Positions 52,259-60,091 of a stretch of DNA of 64,000 bases are shown in pieces. The notes below the pieces were generated by a model. That model saw nothing but the letters and a program-made list of their open reading frames with translations. It was not told where the DNA came from and did no database searches. Position 1 is the stretch's first letter. Every line of letters begins with the position of its first letter. The DNA comes from Niastella koreensis GR20-10 (GTDB taxonomy: Bacteria > Bacteroidota > Bacteroidia > Chitinophagales > Chitinophagaceae), in the NCBI RefSeq assembly GCF_000246855.1, contig NC_016609.1:5220744-5284743 (forward strand). Direction: 5' to 3'. The translations under genes and the position numbers were made by a program.

Positions 52259-53820
52259 GGTTTAGCTGTTAGTTTTACCAGATCTGAAATATTGGCAATA
52301 GCCAGTTGTTTCATTTGCGTTTGCCGCATCATCAGCGCATACGCATTATTGAACCCGATCGGTTGTAACCATTTGATGTTATATTGTTGCAGGAATTGTT
52401 CGTATACGTACCTGTATACCGCATCTTTATCCTGTATCAATCTGGCTGTAGTGGCATTGTCTGTTTGCAGCACTACCAGCAAACCTGTTCCTGTGTATTC
52501 GGGGTACAGGTCGATGTGGCCATTCCTGAGCGCTTCAAAACATATTTTGGTGCCGCCCAAACCCGTCTTTGTTTCTACATCAAGATCGGTATAGCCTTTT
52601 ATGAGCATAGCATACATATTGCTCAGGATGTATTGCTCCGCAAATATTTTTGAACCAATATGCACCACTCCTTTTTTCCCGCCGCGCGGCGTTTTCCAGA
52701 TACCCTGTGCTTTTAGAAAATCTTCCGCAATCTTTTCCGGTTCCTGGTGCAGGTAATCGGCCCGGTAATTCAGCCCGGTCATAATAGAATCGTTGATCCT
52801 GCCCGTTAGCATATTCAGCACTCCTTCCAGTTCTGGGTATTGCTGCAGCACCCCTGTTCTTACTATGGGCGCCGCATAATAAGGCGGAAAAATATGTTTA
52901 TCGTCTATGAGCGTACCCAGGTCAAAGGCTTTGATGCGGCCATCAGTACTATACCCGCTGATCACGTCCAGCTTTTTTTCATACGCCGCTTTGTACATTA
53001 CAGCATCGCTGATCACTACCGGGTGCATCTGCAGGCCATACACCGACCGCAGGTCGAGATAGCCATCTTTACGGCCCATAAACTCCGGTGTAAAACCAGC
53101 CAGCAACCCGGTATGCCGGATGCCGGGTGTGAGGTAAAATGAACTGACAGCGATCAACAGCGGTACAGTTATAAATGCCGCAGACAATTTTTTAAGTTTT
53201 ATCTTTTGCAGCAGGGATAGTAAAAAGTCGAGTAACAGGGCCAGCAAGGCAGCAGGGATAGCGCCGGCCAGGATCATATTGGTATTGTTCAGCGAAATAC
53301 CACCGAAGATAAATTCACCGAGGCCGCCAGCTGCAATGTAAGCGGCCAGTGTGGCTACTCCTACATTGATCACGGTAGCCGTTCTGATCCCCGACAGGAT
53401 CACGGGCATCGCCAATGGCAATTCTACTTTTAATAGCCTGACACCCGGGGTCATTCCCATAGCAATGGCCGCCTCCCTGATATTTGCATCGATACCGATA
53501 ATGCCGGTATAGGTATTTCTAACTATCGGCAATAACCCATACAAAAACAAAGCAATGATGGCAGGTGTGGGGCCAATGCCGGCTAATGGAATCAGGAAGC
53601 CCAGCAGGGCAATGCTGGGAATGGTTTGAAATACGGCAGTGATGCCAATTACAGGAGCAGCCAGTTTTGTTTTGCGGGCAACATAAATGCCTGCCGGCAC
53701 GCCAATGACTATAGCCAGCATAATGGAGATCAGCGTCAGGCCGATATGCTGAACGGTTTGCTCCAGCAATTTTTGCCAGTGCTCTGCTATAAAACGCCAT
53801 AAGTTTTGTGAACCGTTCAT
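52255..53820 (-). CDS. ABC permease fused to a glycine betaine-type substrate-binding domain (EgtU-like candidate)
   Basis: A 521-residue fusion. Residues 1-210 are a ProW/OpuCB-type permease of about six helices with the EAA loop 'IREAAIAMGMTPGVRLLKVE'. Residues 245-520 are a ProX/OpuCC-type binding domain whose halves are in reversed order. 'DGYLDLRSVYGLQ', 'VISGYSTDGRIKAFDL' and 'DDKHIFPPYYAAP' come first. 'VVHIGSKIFAEQYILSNMYA', 'TGLGGTKICFEALRNGHIDL', 'YPEYTGTG' and 'IGFNNAYALMMR' come last. In ordinary members the GSK..EQ segment begins the domain. The gene is overlapped 4 bp on both sides by the ATPase and egtB genes. Position suggests ergothioneine or a related betaine as ligand, like the known fused transporter EgtU; a betaine/choline importer is the alternative. 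Confidence 0.88.
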   Translation of the reverse strand: MNGSQNLWRFIAEHWQKLLEQTVQHIGLTLISIMLAIVIGVPAGIYVARKTKLAAPVIGITAVFQTIPSIALLGFLIPLAGIGPTPAIIALFLYGLLPIVRNTYTGIIGIDANIREAAIAMGMTPGVRLLKVELPLAMPVILSGIRTATVINVGVATLAAYIAAGGLGEFIFGGISLNNTNMILAGAIPAALLALLLDFLLSLLQKIKLKKLSAAFITVPLLIAVSSFYLTPGIRHTGLLAGFTPEFMGRKDGYLDLRSVYGLQMHPVVISDAVMYKAAYEKKLDVISGYSTDGRIKAFDLGTLIDDKHIFPPYYAAPIVRTGVLQQYPELEGVLNMLTGRINDSIMTGLNYRADYLHQEPEKIAEDFLKAQGIWKTPRGGKKGVVHIGSKIFAEQYILSNMYAMLIKGYTDLDVETKTGLGGTKICFEALRNGHIDLYPEYTGTGLLVVLQTDNATTARLIQDKDAVYRYVYEQFLQQYNIKWLQPIGFNNAYALMMRQTQMKQLAIANISDLVKLTAKP

Positions 53821-54611
53821 GCCTTTTTGTTATTTTGGTTTTGCAGCCACTGCCAGATCTCGCCAGCGGGTATGGTGGCCATGGCGACGGACAGCGAGCT
53901 CCCTTCCAGGAACTTTTTCACTTCTTCATTGACGGGGCGATATAACAACTCATCCGGTTTACCTTTTTGCAACAGTTTTCCATCCTGCAACAAGGCGATC
54001 GTATTCCCCATTTCAAAAGCTTCCTGCACGTCGTGTGTTACCATGATGATCGTTTTGCTTTTCAGTTCTTCCAGTTCTTTAAACAACTGGCGAACAGCAG
54101 TGCGGGTAATGTTGTCCAATGCACTGAACGGTTCATCCATAAGCAGCACCGGCGGACTGGCAGCCAATGCCCGCGCCAGGTTCACCCGCTGTGCTTCCCC
54201 GCCGCTCAATTGATGCGGATAGCGGGTGCGGTATGCATCAGGTAATTGTACTTTTGCGAGTAATTCGGTTACCCGCGCCGTTGTTTTTGACCGGTCCCAT
54301 TTTAAGAGGTTTGGGATCACACTGATATTTTCTTCTACCGTGTAATGTGGGAAAAGGCTGCTTGCCTGGATCACATAACCAATATCACGCCGTAACAAAT
54401 GGGCGGGCTGCGTTGTAATGTCTTTTCCGCCAATAGAGATCGTGCCACCCGTTGGCTCAATCAACCGGTTGATCATTCTCAGCAGCGTTGTTTTACCGCT
54501 GCCGCTGGCGCCCAGTAACGCCAGGTGTTCACCTGATGCTATTTCCATGGATACCTGGTCTACTGCAGCTTTCGTTCCATACAGTTTACTCACCTGTTGG
54601 ATGCTGATCAT
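53817..54611 (-). CDS. ABC transporter ATP-binding protein (betaine/ergothioneine type)
   Basis: A 264-residue ATPase: Walker A 'GASGSGKTT' (34-42), Q loop 'GYVIQASSLFPHYTVEENI', signature 'LSGGEAQR' (135-142), Walker B 'VLLMDEP' (155-161) and switch His in 'MVTHDVQEAFEMG'. It resembles OpuCA/ProV but ends after the ATPase domain with only about 25 further residues; the CBS domains seen in many osmoregulated members are absent. That argues against ionic-strength control of transport. Its ATG overlaps the oxidoreductase stop and its stop overlaps the permease start, so stoichiometric expression is likely. Confidence 0.92.
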   Translation of the reverse strand: MISIQQVSKLYGTKAAVDQVSMEIASGEHLALLGASGSGKTTLLRMINRLIEPTGGTISIGGKDITTQPAHLLRRDIGYVIQASSLFPHYTVEENISVIPNLLKWDRSKTTARVTELLAKVQLPDAYRTRYPHQLSGGEAQRVNLARALAASPPVLLMDEPFSALDNITRTAVRQLFKELEELKSKTIIMVTHDVQEAFEMGNTIALLQDGKLLQKGKPDELLYRPVNEEVKKFLEGSSLSVAMATIPAGEIWQWLQNQNNKKA

Positions 54612-55987
54612 GCGATTGTATTAAAGAGGTTGTTTATGGACTCTGCATAAGTGGGGTGGGCAAAAATATTTTCGGCTAACTGACTGGCCGTAACCCCGCC
54701 AAGCATGGCAATTTGCAATAATGACATCAGTTCACCACCACCGGCGCCAATGACCACCACGCCCAGGATTTTATCGGTTTGCGCATGTACGATCGCCTTC
54801 ATGAACCCTTTGGGTTCTCCGGCTTCAGTAGCCCGCGCCACATAATTCATAGGCAGCTTAGCTACCTTATACGGTAACTGCTGTTCTTTGGCCTCCGTTT
54901 CATTTAATCCTACACGTCCCATTTCGGGGTCCATGAAAACACAATAAGGAACAGGCCGGTTATTGATAGTGACGTTCTGTTGTTCAATAATATTTTTATA
55001 AACAACCAGGTAATCGTTGTAAGAAATATGGGTGAATGCGGGGCCGCCTTTTACATCCCCCAGCGCATAGATGCCCGGAACAGTTGTTTCCAGTTTTTCA
55101 TTCACCTTAATATAACCATTCTTATCTGTTTCCACCCCCGTTTTTTCCAATTGAAGCTTATCGGTATTGGCACGGCGTCCCGTGGCAATCAATACATGAG
55201 AGGCGGTAATAGTTCGGTGCGCGTTGTCATTTGTGGTCAATGTAATAATGCCGCCTGTATCCTTACTGACAGCCTCCACGTTTATGTTTCGTATAATATT
55301 GATCCCCTCTTCTTCCAGGATCGACTGGAGCCCGTCCGACACATCTGTGTCTTCTCTTGCCAGCAAACCAGTTGACCGGTTAAGGATGGTAACGTTACTG
55401 CCAAACCGCCGGAACATTTGCGCGAATTCTATGGACACATAACCGGCGCCAACGATCACGAGGTGTTCCGGTACTGTTTGTAATTCCATTATGGTAGTAG
55501 AGGTAAGGTAAGGCACACCGTCGATACCCGGTATGGGTGGAATGGCGGGGCGTGCGCCTGTATTGATAAAAATATGACCGGCCGTGTACGATTGCGTTTT
55601 ACCATCTTTACCGGTAACAGCGATCTGCTTATTACCGGTAAAAAAAGCTTCTCCCCAAAGGAGGTCGATATGTTCCTGTTTTTCGAGTGACTGTTGTAAC
55701 CCATTTCTGAACCGGTCTACCACACCCTTTTTCCGGTTGATGATGGCCTGCATATCAATCTGGACGTTGCCGGTTGTAAGGCCATACTCCTTTGCCCGCC
55801 TTGCCTGAAAGGCGTTCTTTGCACTCGCTACCATTGTTTTGGTAGGCGTACACCCTTCATTGATGCAGGTGCCGCCGATATGTTCTTTTTCTACCAGGGC
55901 AACTTCCCAGCCTTTGGCAGCCAGCTTGGTGGCCAACGGGCTGGCAGCCTGGCCCGAACCTATGATCAAAGCATCATACTTTTTCAT
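54608..55987 (-). CDS. FAD-dependent pyridine nucleotide-disulfide oxidoreductase (possible thiol/ergothioneine disulfide reductase)
   Basis: A 459-residue class I flavoprotein disulfide reductase from the ATG at 55987 ('MKKYDALIIGSGQAASPLAT'). The redox pair is Cys41 and Cys46 in 'GGTCINEGCTPTKTM'. The NAD(P) motif is 'HLVIVGAGYVSIEFAQMFRR', the FAD motif 'TVPGIYALGDVKGGPAFTH' and the C-terminal His-Glu dyad is in 'FAHPTYAES'. It resembles mercuric reductase and lipoamide dehydrogenase, but lacks the extra C-terminal cysteines and N-terminal metal domain of MerA. The gene is inside the EgtD-EgtB operon, 11 bp after egtD and overlapping the ATPase gene by 4 bp. Reduction of ergothioneine disulfide is a reasonable hypothesis from this setting only. 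Confidence 0.9.
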   Translation of the reverse strand: MKKYDALIIGSGQAASPLATKLAAKGWEVALVEKEHIGGTCINEGCTPTKTMVASAKNAFQARRAKEYGLTTGNVQIDMQAIINRKKGVVDRFRNGLQQSLEKQEHIDLLWGEAFFTGNKQIAVTGKDGKTQSYTAGHIFINTGARPAIPPIPGIDGVPYLTSTTIMELQTVPEHLVIVGAGYVSIEFAQMFRRFGSNVTILNRSTGLLAREDTDVSDGLQSILEEEGINIIRNINVEAVSKDTGGIITLTTNDNAHRTITASHVLIATGRRANTDKLQLEKTGVETDKNGYIKVNEKLETTVPGIYALGDVKGGPAFTHISYNDYLVVYKNIIEQQNVTINNRPVPYCVFMDPEMGRVGLNETEAKEQQLPYKVAKLPMNYVARATEAGEPKGFMKAIVHAQTDKILGVVVIGAGGGELMSLLQIAMLGGVTASQLAENIFAHPTYAESINNLFNTIA

Positions 55988-55998
55988 GCAGCATTGTT

Positions 55999-57006
55999 TT
56001 AAAGAACCACCCAACAGGCATCGACAAACCATTGCTTGCTATCCATTAAATTACTTACCGGTTTAAAGCCATTCTTCAACGCCAGGTCATCGACCTGTTC
56101 CTGGGTAAATTTTTGCGAAATTTCCATCCAGATATATTCATTTTTTTTAAACGAGATGGTGGTATCCCTTATCCGGACGGTCCTGTCTTCCAAACATACC
56201 AGGAAGCTTTTGCATGCACCTGTTTCAGGTTCATAACTACAATAATGTTCAAAATCATCCAGGTTGAAATTCCCTCCCAGTTCGTGGTTGATCCGCTTCA
56301 GCAAGTTAAGATTAAACTGGCTGGTAATTCCATCCCGGTCGTTATAAGCCATTCTGATCATATTAGGATTCTTTACCAGATCAAAACCCATGATCACCAG
56401 GTCGCCGGGGTCTAAATGCCTGCGCAGGTCCTGGCAAAACGCATGGCTTTCCATCATGCTCATATTGCCGATATTACTGCCCAAACATAAAACCACTTTC
56501 CGGTTGGCGGAGTGTTTATTTGCTTTTGAAAGCATGCGGAAGTACTCGCCATGCAAAGGAATGATCGGCATGCCGGGTAGCAGGGCAGGCAGCGTGGTAT
56601 TTATAAGATCGAGCACAGCGCCGGAAATATCTATCGGGAGATAGTTGAAAGTTGCCTGCTGTTTAGTGAGCGCCTTCATCAAATGAATAGATTTGTAACA
56701 ATCTCCCGGCCCCAGTTCAATGAGGTCAAAAGGCGTCCCTTCTTTTATCAACAGCTTCGTCATTTCCGGTAGCCGGGTAGTGAAGATGTCCAGCTCACAC
56801 CGGGTGAGGTAATAATCGGCACTATGCATGATCTGCTGAAAAAGCCTGTCGCCGGCTGCATTATAAAAATATTTTGAAGGAAGTTTTTTGGGGTATTGTG
56901 AAAGCCCTTCCAGTACGTCTTCATAAAACTGTTGGGAATTCTTAGCTACGGTTTCCTTTGGCAGGTTTTTAACGTTAGATTGACTGCTACAAATACTATT
57001 ATTCAT
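55999..57006 (-). CDS. egtD: L-histidine N-alpha-methyltransferase EgtD
   Basis: A 335-residue SAM-dependent methyltransferase that trimethylates histidine to hercynine. Family motifs in order: 'SKYFYNAAGDRLFQQIMHSA' then 'YYLTRCELDIF' (about 44-75), SAM-binding 'DLIELGPGDCYKS' (94-106), 'CLGSNIGNMSM' (174-184), 'AYNDRDGITSQFNLNLL' (220-236) and 'YIWMEISQKFTQEQ' (291-304). The last carries the Met and Glu positions that hold the substrate amino group in known EgtD. The length is slightly above the usual 320 because of a short N-terminal extension. It is the first gene of the five-gene operon ending with egtB. Confidence 0.9.
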   Translation of the reverse strand: MNNSICSSQSNVKNLPKETVAKNSQQFYEDVLEGLSQYPKKLPSKYFYNAAGDRLFQQIMHSADYYLTRCELDIFTTRLPEMTKLLIKEGTPFDLIELGPGDCYKSIHLMKALTKQQATFNYLPIDISGAVLDLINTTLPALLPGMPIIPLHGEYFRMLSKANKHSANRKVVLCLGSNIGNMSMMESHAFCQDLRRHLDPGDLVIMGFDLVKNPNMIRMAYNDRDGITSQFNLNLLKRINHELGGNFNLDDFEHYCSYEPETGACKSFLVCLEDRTVRIRDTTISFKKNEYIWMEISQKFTQEQVDDLALKNGFKPVSNLMDSKQWFVDACWVVL

Positions 57007-57134
57007 TAGCTTCTTTTTTACGTTGTGAATCTTTTCTTTCCCCGCAATTACCCTTATTGGGGTGATAGATGCAAGACTTATGCCTTTATGAGGATTTTAC
57101 TATTTTGAACCTGTTGAAATGTCCATTTTACAGT

Positions 57135-57444
57135 ATGAGCAATTTGAACCGGCTTTTTTTAAAAGATGATGTTACCCTGCTGGCAGTTGAACCATCGGCT
57201 CCCACTTGTTCGATACGCCCCTGCAATGCCCTTTGTGTACAGTGCTGTTTCTAACAGAGGGCAGCGGTACTTGGTTCGCCGATATTGGAAAATTCGACTT
57301 CAAAGCGCCGGTGCTGCCCTTTGCTACCCCACTGCAACACCTCGCCATCACCCGGGAGCAGCCGTTAAAAGGTTACGCCATCAGGTTTCATGGCGATTTT
57401 TATTGCATCGAGTACCACAAGGTGGAGGTTGCTTGTAATTGGTA
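57135..57444 (+). pseudogene. Broken AraC-family regulator, N-terminal domain only
   Basis: The plus strand reads 'MSNLNRLFLKDDVTLLAVE' from 57135. After a frameshift near 57200 it continues in another frame as 'FDTPLQCPLCTVLFLTEGSG', 'FATPLQHLAITREQPLKGYA' and 'IRFHGDFYCIEYHKVEVACN', ending at a stop at 57443-57445. This is the cupin-like sensing domain of Bacteroidota AraC-type regulators. The C-terminal helix-turn-helix pair is missing and repeat DNA begins where it should continue. It is divergent from the egtD operon and may once have controlled it. Confidence 0.7.
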
Positions 57445-57446
57445 GA

Positions 57447-57655
57447 CGGCAGCCGGCAAAGGGCAGTAGGCAGTGGGCAGAGGTGAAAGGGCAAAGGCTT
57501 CCGCGCGGCTTTCCTTTATCAACGCTATCAATTTCATTCTCCCTACCTCCTTCTTCCTAGTCTACCTCTTAACTTGTTAACACGTAAACTTTCTCCTCTA
57601 TCAACGCTATCAACTTTGTCAACCCTATCAACCCTTCCTCGTCAACTTAATTGCC
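57447..57655. repeat. Composite intergenic repeat, divergent third version
   Basis: GGCAG-type words (57447-57482) are followed by two TATCAAC/TATCAAT words at 9-bp spacing (about 57517) and three nTTAAC/GTAAAC hexamers at 8-bp spacing (57568, 57576, 57584). Four TATCAAC-like words at 9-bp spacing end the array (about 57600-57632). It shares word types with copies at 30358 and 45114 but not their conserved core. It directly follows the broken AraC gene. Confidence 0.75.
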
Positions 57656-57671
57656 TCGCTTGACCAGGTTG

Positions 57672-57699
57672 GCCGGAATACTGTCCGGTTGTTTTTTTT
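57672..57699 (+). terminator. Rho-independent terminator
   Basis: GCCGGA-atactg-TCCGGT followed by TGTTTTTTTT on the plus strand. It follows the broken AraC gene and its repeat, suggesting that the region was transcribed from the AraC promoter. Confidence 0.7.
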
Positions 57700-57777
57700 C
57701 ATTGAGTCAATTTTACCCACTTAGTGGTATTAACACTAGTTAACGATAAATCATCAGTGATTAACAACCCGTCACTC

Positions 57778-57785
57778 TAACTTTG
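57778..57785 (+). promoter_or_regulatory. Predicted -7 box of the small lipoprotein gene
   Basis: TAACTTTG matches TAnnTTTG exactly. It gives a leader of about 124 nt that contains a GC-rich hairpin, AAAGCC-tGGCGCCg-GGCTTT (about 57830-57849). Confidence 0.5.
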
Positions 57786-57914
57786 CGTATTCAATTTTAG
57801 AAGATAGGCATCAAAACAAGCTGATCAATAAAGCCTGGCGCCGGGCTTTAGGGTCAGCAGGAAACCCCAAAGTAATCAGAAATAAAAGCCCTGTGCAAAA
57901 TTAAACGCTCATAA

Positions 57915-58091
57915 ATGAAACAAGCAACTCTCCTTTCCCTGATGGTATTCCGTTTATTCGGATGTAAGAATCTAACAAACACCACACAACCAATACCCAC
58001 TCCATCCGCCAATTCGCCGAGCAGCGAAATAAAAACAAGCGGCAATCATATGATCAAAGCAAAGTGCGAATATGGTGTGTGGACAAAATAG
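57915..58091 (+). CDS. Small lipoprotein, 58 residues, function unknown
   Basis: A short gene with an ATG at 57915, stop at 58089-58091. The N-terminus 'MKQATLLSLMVFRLFGCKN' has a lipobox LFGC with the lipidated Cys at residue 17. The mature part is Ser/Thr/Pro-rich ('TTQPIPTPSANSPSSEIKTS') and ends 'KCEYGVWTK', with one further Cys. It has a good -7 box (57778-57785) and is followed by a 14-bp inverted repeat. I do not recognise a family; small lipoproteins of this kind are often envelope-stress related, but nothing here proves it. Confidence 0.5.
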   Translation: MKQATLLSLMVFRLFGCKNLTNTTQPIPTPSANSPSSEIKTSGNHMIKAKCEYGVWTK

Positions 58092-58126
58092 CTCCGTTTT
58101 ATAAATCCGTAATCTGAAAACCACAA

Positions 58127-58160
58127 CAATACCTAATAGTCTTTGTACTATTAGGTATTG
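58127..58160. terminator. 14-bp perfect inverted repeat between convergent genes
   Basis: CAATACCTAATAGT (58127-58140) and ACTATTAGGTATTG (58147-58160) pair perfectly around a CTTTGT loop. It lies between the small lipoprotein stop and the convergent regulator stop at 58178. It is AT-rich and has no T run; a shared terminator or a protein-binding site are both possible. Confidence 0.6.
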
Positions 58161-58177
58161 CTAACGATGGTGGCCAG

Positions 58178-58876
58178 CTATGAACGCTCTATGAGGCTAT
58201 AGCCTTTTCCCCGGATATTTACAATTTCAACAGAACTGTCCAGCCTGAAATATTTCCTTATCCGGGTTATATATACATCCATACTTCTTGCAGAAAAAAT
58301 ATCATCCTTTCCCCACAATTTTATAAGCGCCGTTTTCCTGTCGAGCAAACTGTTTTTTGAATCGCTCAACAATTGTAACAACTCCGCTTCGCGTTGTGAT
58401 AATTGAATTATTTCCCTGTCCCGGCTCAATTCCATTCTGCGGGAATTAAACAAAAAGCGGCCAATGGTTGTTTCCTCCGAAGGATCTGAACGGGGGCTGA
58501 ACCCGCCAACCCGCCGCCTTACCAGCACCTTCAATCTCAGGATCAGTTCTTCCATGGAAAAGGGTTTCTTCATATAATCATCTGCACCAATTTCAAAACC
58601 CCTGATCACATCTTCCGTTTCTGTTCTTGCAGTGAGAAACATGATCGGTACTTTATCATCTACCAGGCGAATTTCAGATACCAGTGAAAAACCATCTTTC
58701 CTGGGTAGTACCACATCAATGATACAGAGGTCTGGCTTCAGTTCACGGAACTGATTCCAGCCATCTATGCCATTTAATGCAATATGAACGATAAACTCCC
58801 GCATTTCCAGTGATTCCTTGATGATAGACGCTAACACAGGCTCATCATCAACCAATAATACCTTGATTTTATTCAT
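58178..58876 (-). CDS. OmpR/PhoB family response regulator
   Basis: A 232-residue two-domain regulator. The receiver (1-118) has 'VDDEP', the phospho-acceptor Asp in 'CIIDVVLPRKDGFSLVSEIR', 'FLTART' and 'KKPFSMEELILRL'. The winged-helix DNA-binding domain (about 135-230) has 'QLSQREAELLQLLSDSKNSL' and 'RSMDVYITRIRKYFRLDSSV'. It should act as a phosphorylation-controlled transcription factor. No histidine kinase gene is adjacent, so it is an orphan in this window. A -7 box match (TAATTTTG, 58955-58962 on the minus strand) lies about 80 bp upstream. Confidence 0.94.
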   Translation of the reverse strand: MNKIKVLLVDDEPVLASIIKESLEMREFIVHIALNGIDGWNQFRELKPDLCIIDVVLPRKDGFSLVSEIRLVDDKVPIMFLTARTETEDVIRGFEIGADDYMKKPFSMEELILRLKVLVRRRVGGFSPRSDPSEETTIGRFLFNSRRMELSRDREIIQLSQREAELLQLLSDSKNSLLDRKTALIKLWGKDDIFSARSMDVYITRIRKYFRLDSSVEIVNIRGKGYSLIERS

Positions 58877-58954
58877 GAAATTGGATCGTGAATGTGTAAA
58901 ACTATGGCAGGAAAAGGATCGCAGTTATCTCAGAAATTTTCGCGCTTCAACCGC

Positions 58955-58962
58955 CAAAATTA
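58955..58962 (-). promoter_or_regulatory. Predicted -7 box of the OmpR-type regulator
   Basis: On the minus strand TAATTTTG matches TAnnTTTG. No clear -33 TTTG is found at 19-21 bp. Confidence 0.4.
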
Positions 58963-59168
58963 AAGCTAAAAATTTTCTTCTCATAATGAAGTTAACAATG
59001 GTTAACACAAAAGCTAATGGTATTACACAAGACAATTACGGAGATTGAATCGTTGCAGTTGCTTTGAACAGGTAGTGAAAGAATTAAACACATTATGATA
59101 AATTATAAAACTAACTACTGCCGTAAACAATAGCTGGTTCTATTAAAAGACCTTTACAACAAAACTCA

Positions 59169-59968
59169 TTATTTATCGGGCTCAACCTGCACCACTTCAT
59201 ATTTGTTTTTGCCATCAATCTGTACCGGCTGATAATTGGTTTCGCCTATCTTAACATAAGTCTGATTGCCGACCTTTACTTCCTCCCCACCTTCGGGGAG
59301 ATTCTCTACCACAGCGCCTGCCGGTGGCGGCACTACTTACTACCAGAAGGGATGGTTGTAACAGTAGCGCCTACCGGCGCCTGTACAACCGTATACCCCC
59401 CTCCTGATTGTGCATACCAAACACCCTGGTCGTAGTGATACTTTTCATTTTCAACACTAACTACGATTGCGGTAACAGCCAGTGTGGCTACAAAGAATCC
59501 CCAGGGATGCCAGGCGGCTCCCCAGTAAAAAGGTCTGTACGGATGATAGATATAAGGATGATAACAATAGTACCGCGCCCCGCTATATACATAGGGTGGT
59601 CTTCTGTAGGTGGCAATATTATTGGTTCGCACCACCGTGTTTCGATTGTTTACCACATTAACATCGTGGCTTCTGTCTACATTTATATTAACCGTGTTAC
59701 CGCTTATATTAGTATTGTTACTGTTGCGCGTGGCGTTATTTATATTCTTACTGCGGTCTGTATTCCTGTTATCAATGTTGTTATTATTAATAGCAGGCCT
59801 TGTATTCCTGTGGGGCATGGTATGCTGTGTGGCGCCGCCATGCATAGGCTGCTGGCCTCCGCCGCCTGCCGGACGCCCCCGCCCTCTTTGTGCCTGAACC
59901 GCAATACGGGCGCAGGAGATAATCAGCAATAGAACAACATGCAGAGAGGAGAGGACACGAAACAGCAC
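59169..59968 (-). pseudogene. DUF6515-like exported protein, damaged by deletion and frameshift
   Basis: From the ATG at 59968 a 211-codon frame runs to a stop at 59333. It has a signal peptide (1-26), a low-complexity Asn/Arg-rich part (about 55-105) and a hydrophobic stretch ('GFFVATLAVTAIVVSV'). It ends with 'GGYTVVQAPVGATVTTIPSG'. Immediately beyond, in another frame, comes 'VVPPPAGAVVENLPEGGEEV' and 'YVKIGETNYQPVQIDGKNKY' up to a stop at 59169-59171. Family members carry two such VxPPxGAxVxxLP modules in one frame, separated by about 25 residues. Here that linker is missing and the join is out of frame, so the second module is lost. The truncated protein may still be made. Confidence 0.7.
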
Positions 59969-60091
59969 GTGAATCCGCCAAATGAGGAAAAAAAAGAATT
60001 AAGGCCGCCCCATCCCGAAGCATCGGGACAGAACAGCCCATTCTTCTCTATAATCATGAACCTGTAAACAAAACTTTTCAGCTAATGACTA

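Noticed and set aside
52255-54611. Plain osmoprotectant (glycine betaine) transporter of the OpuC type
   Set aside because: Not excluded biochemically, but the ATPase has no CBS domains and the genes overlap egtB and a redox gene in an ergothioneine operon, so an EgtU/EgtV-like role is preferred.
57854-58045. Minus-strand frame of 63 codons
   Set aside because: Antisense to the small lipoprotein, which has a lipobox and promoter match.
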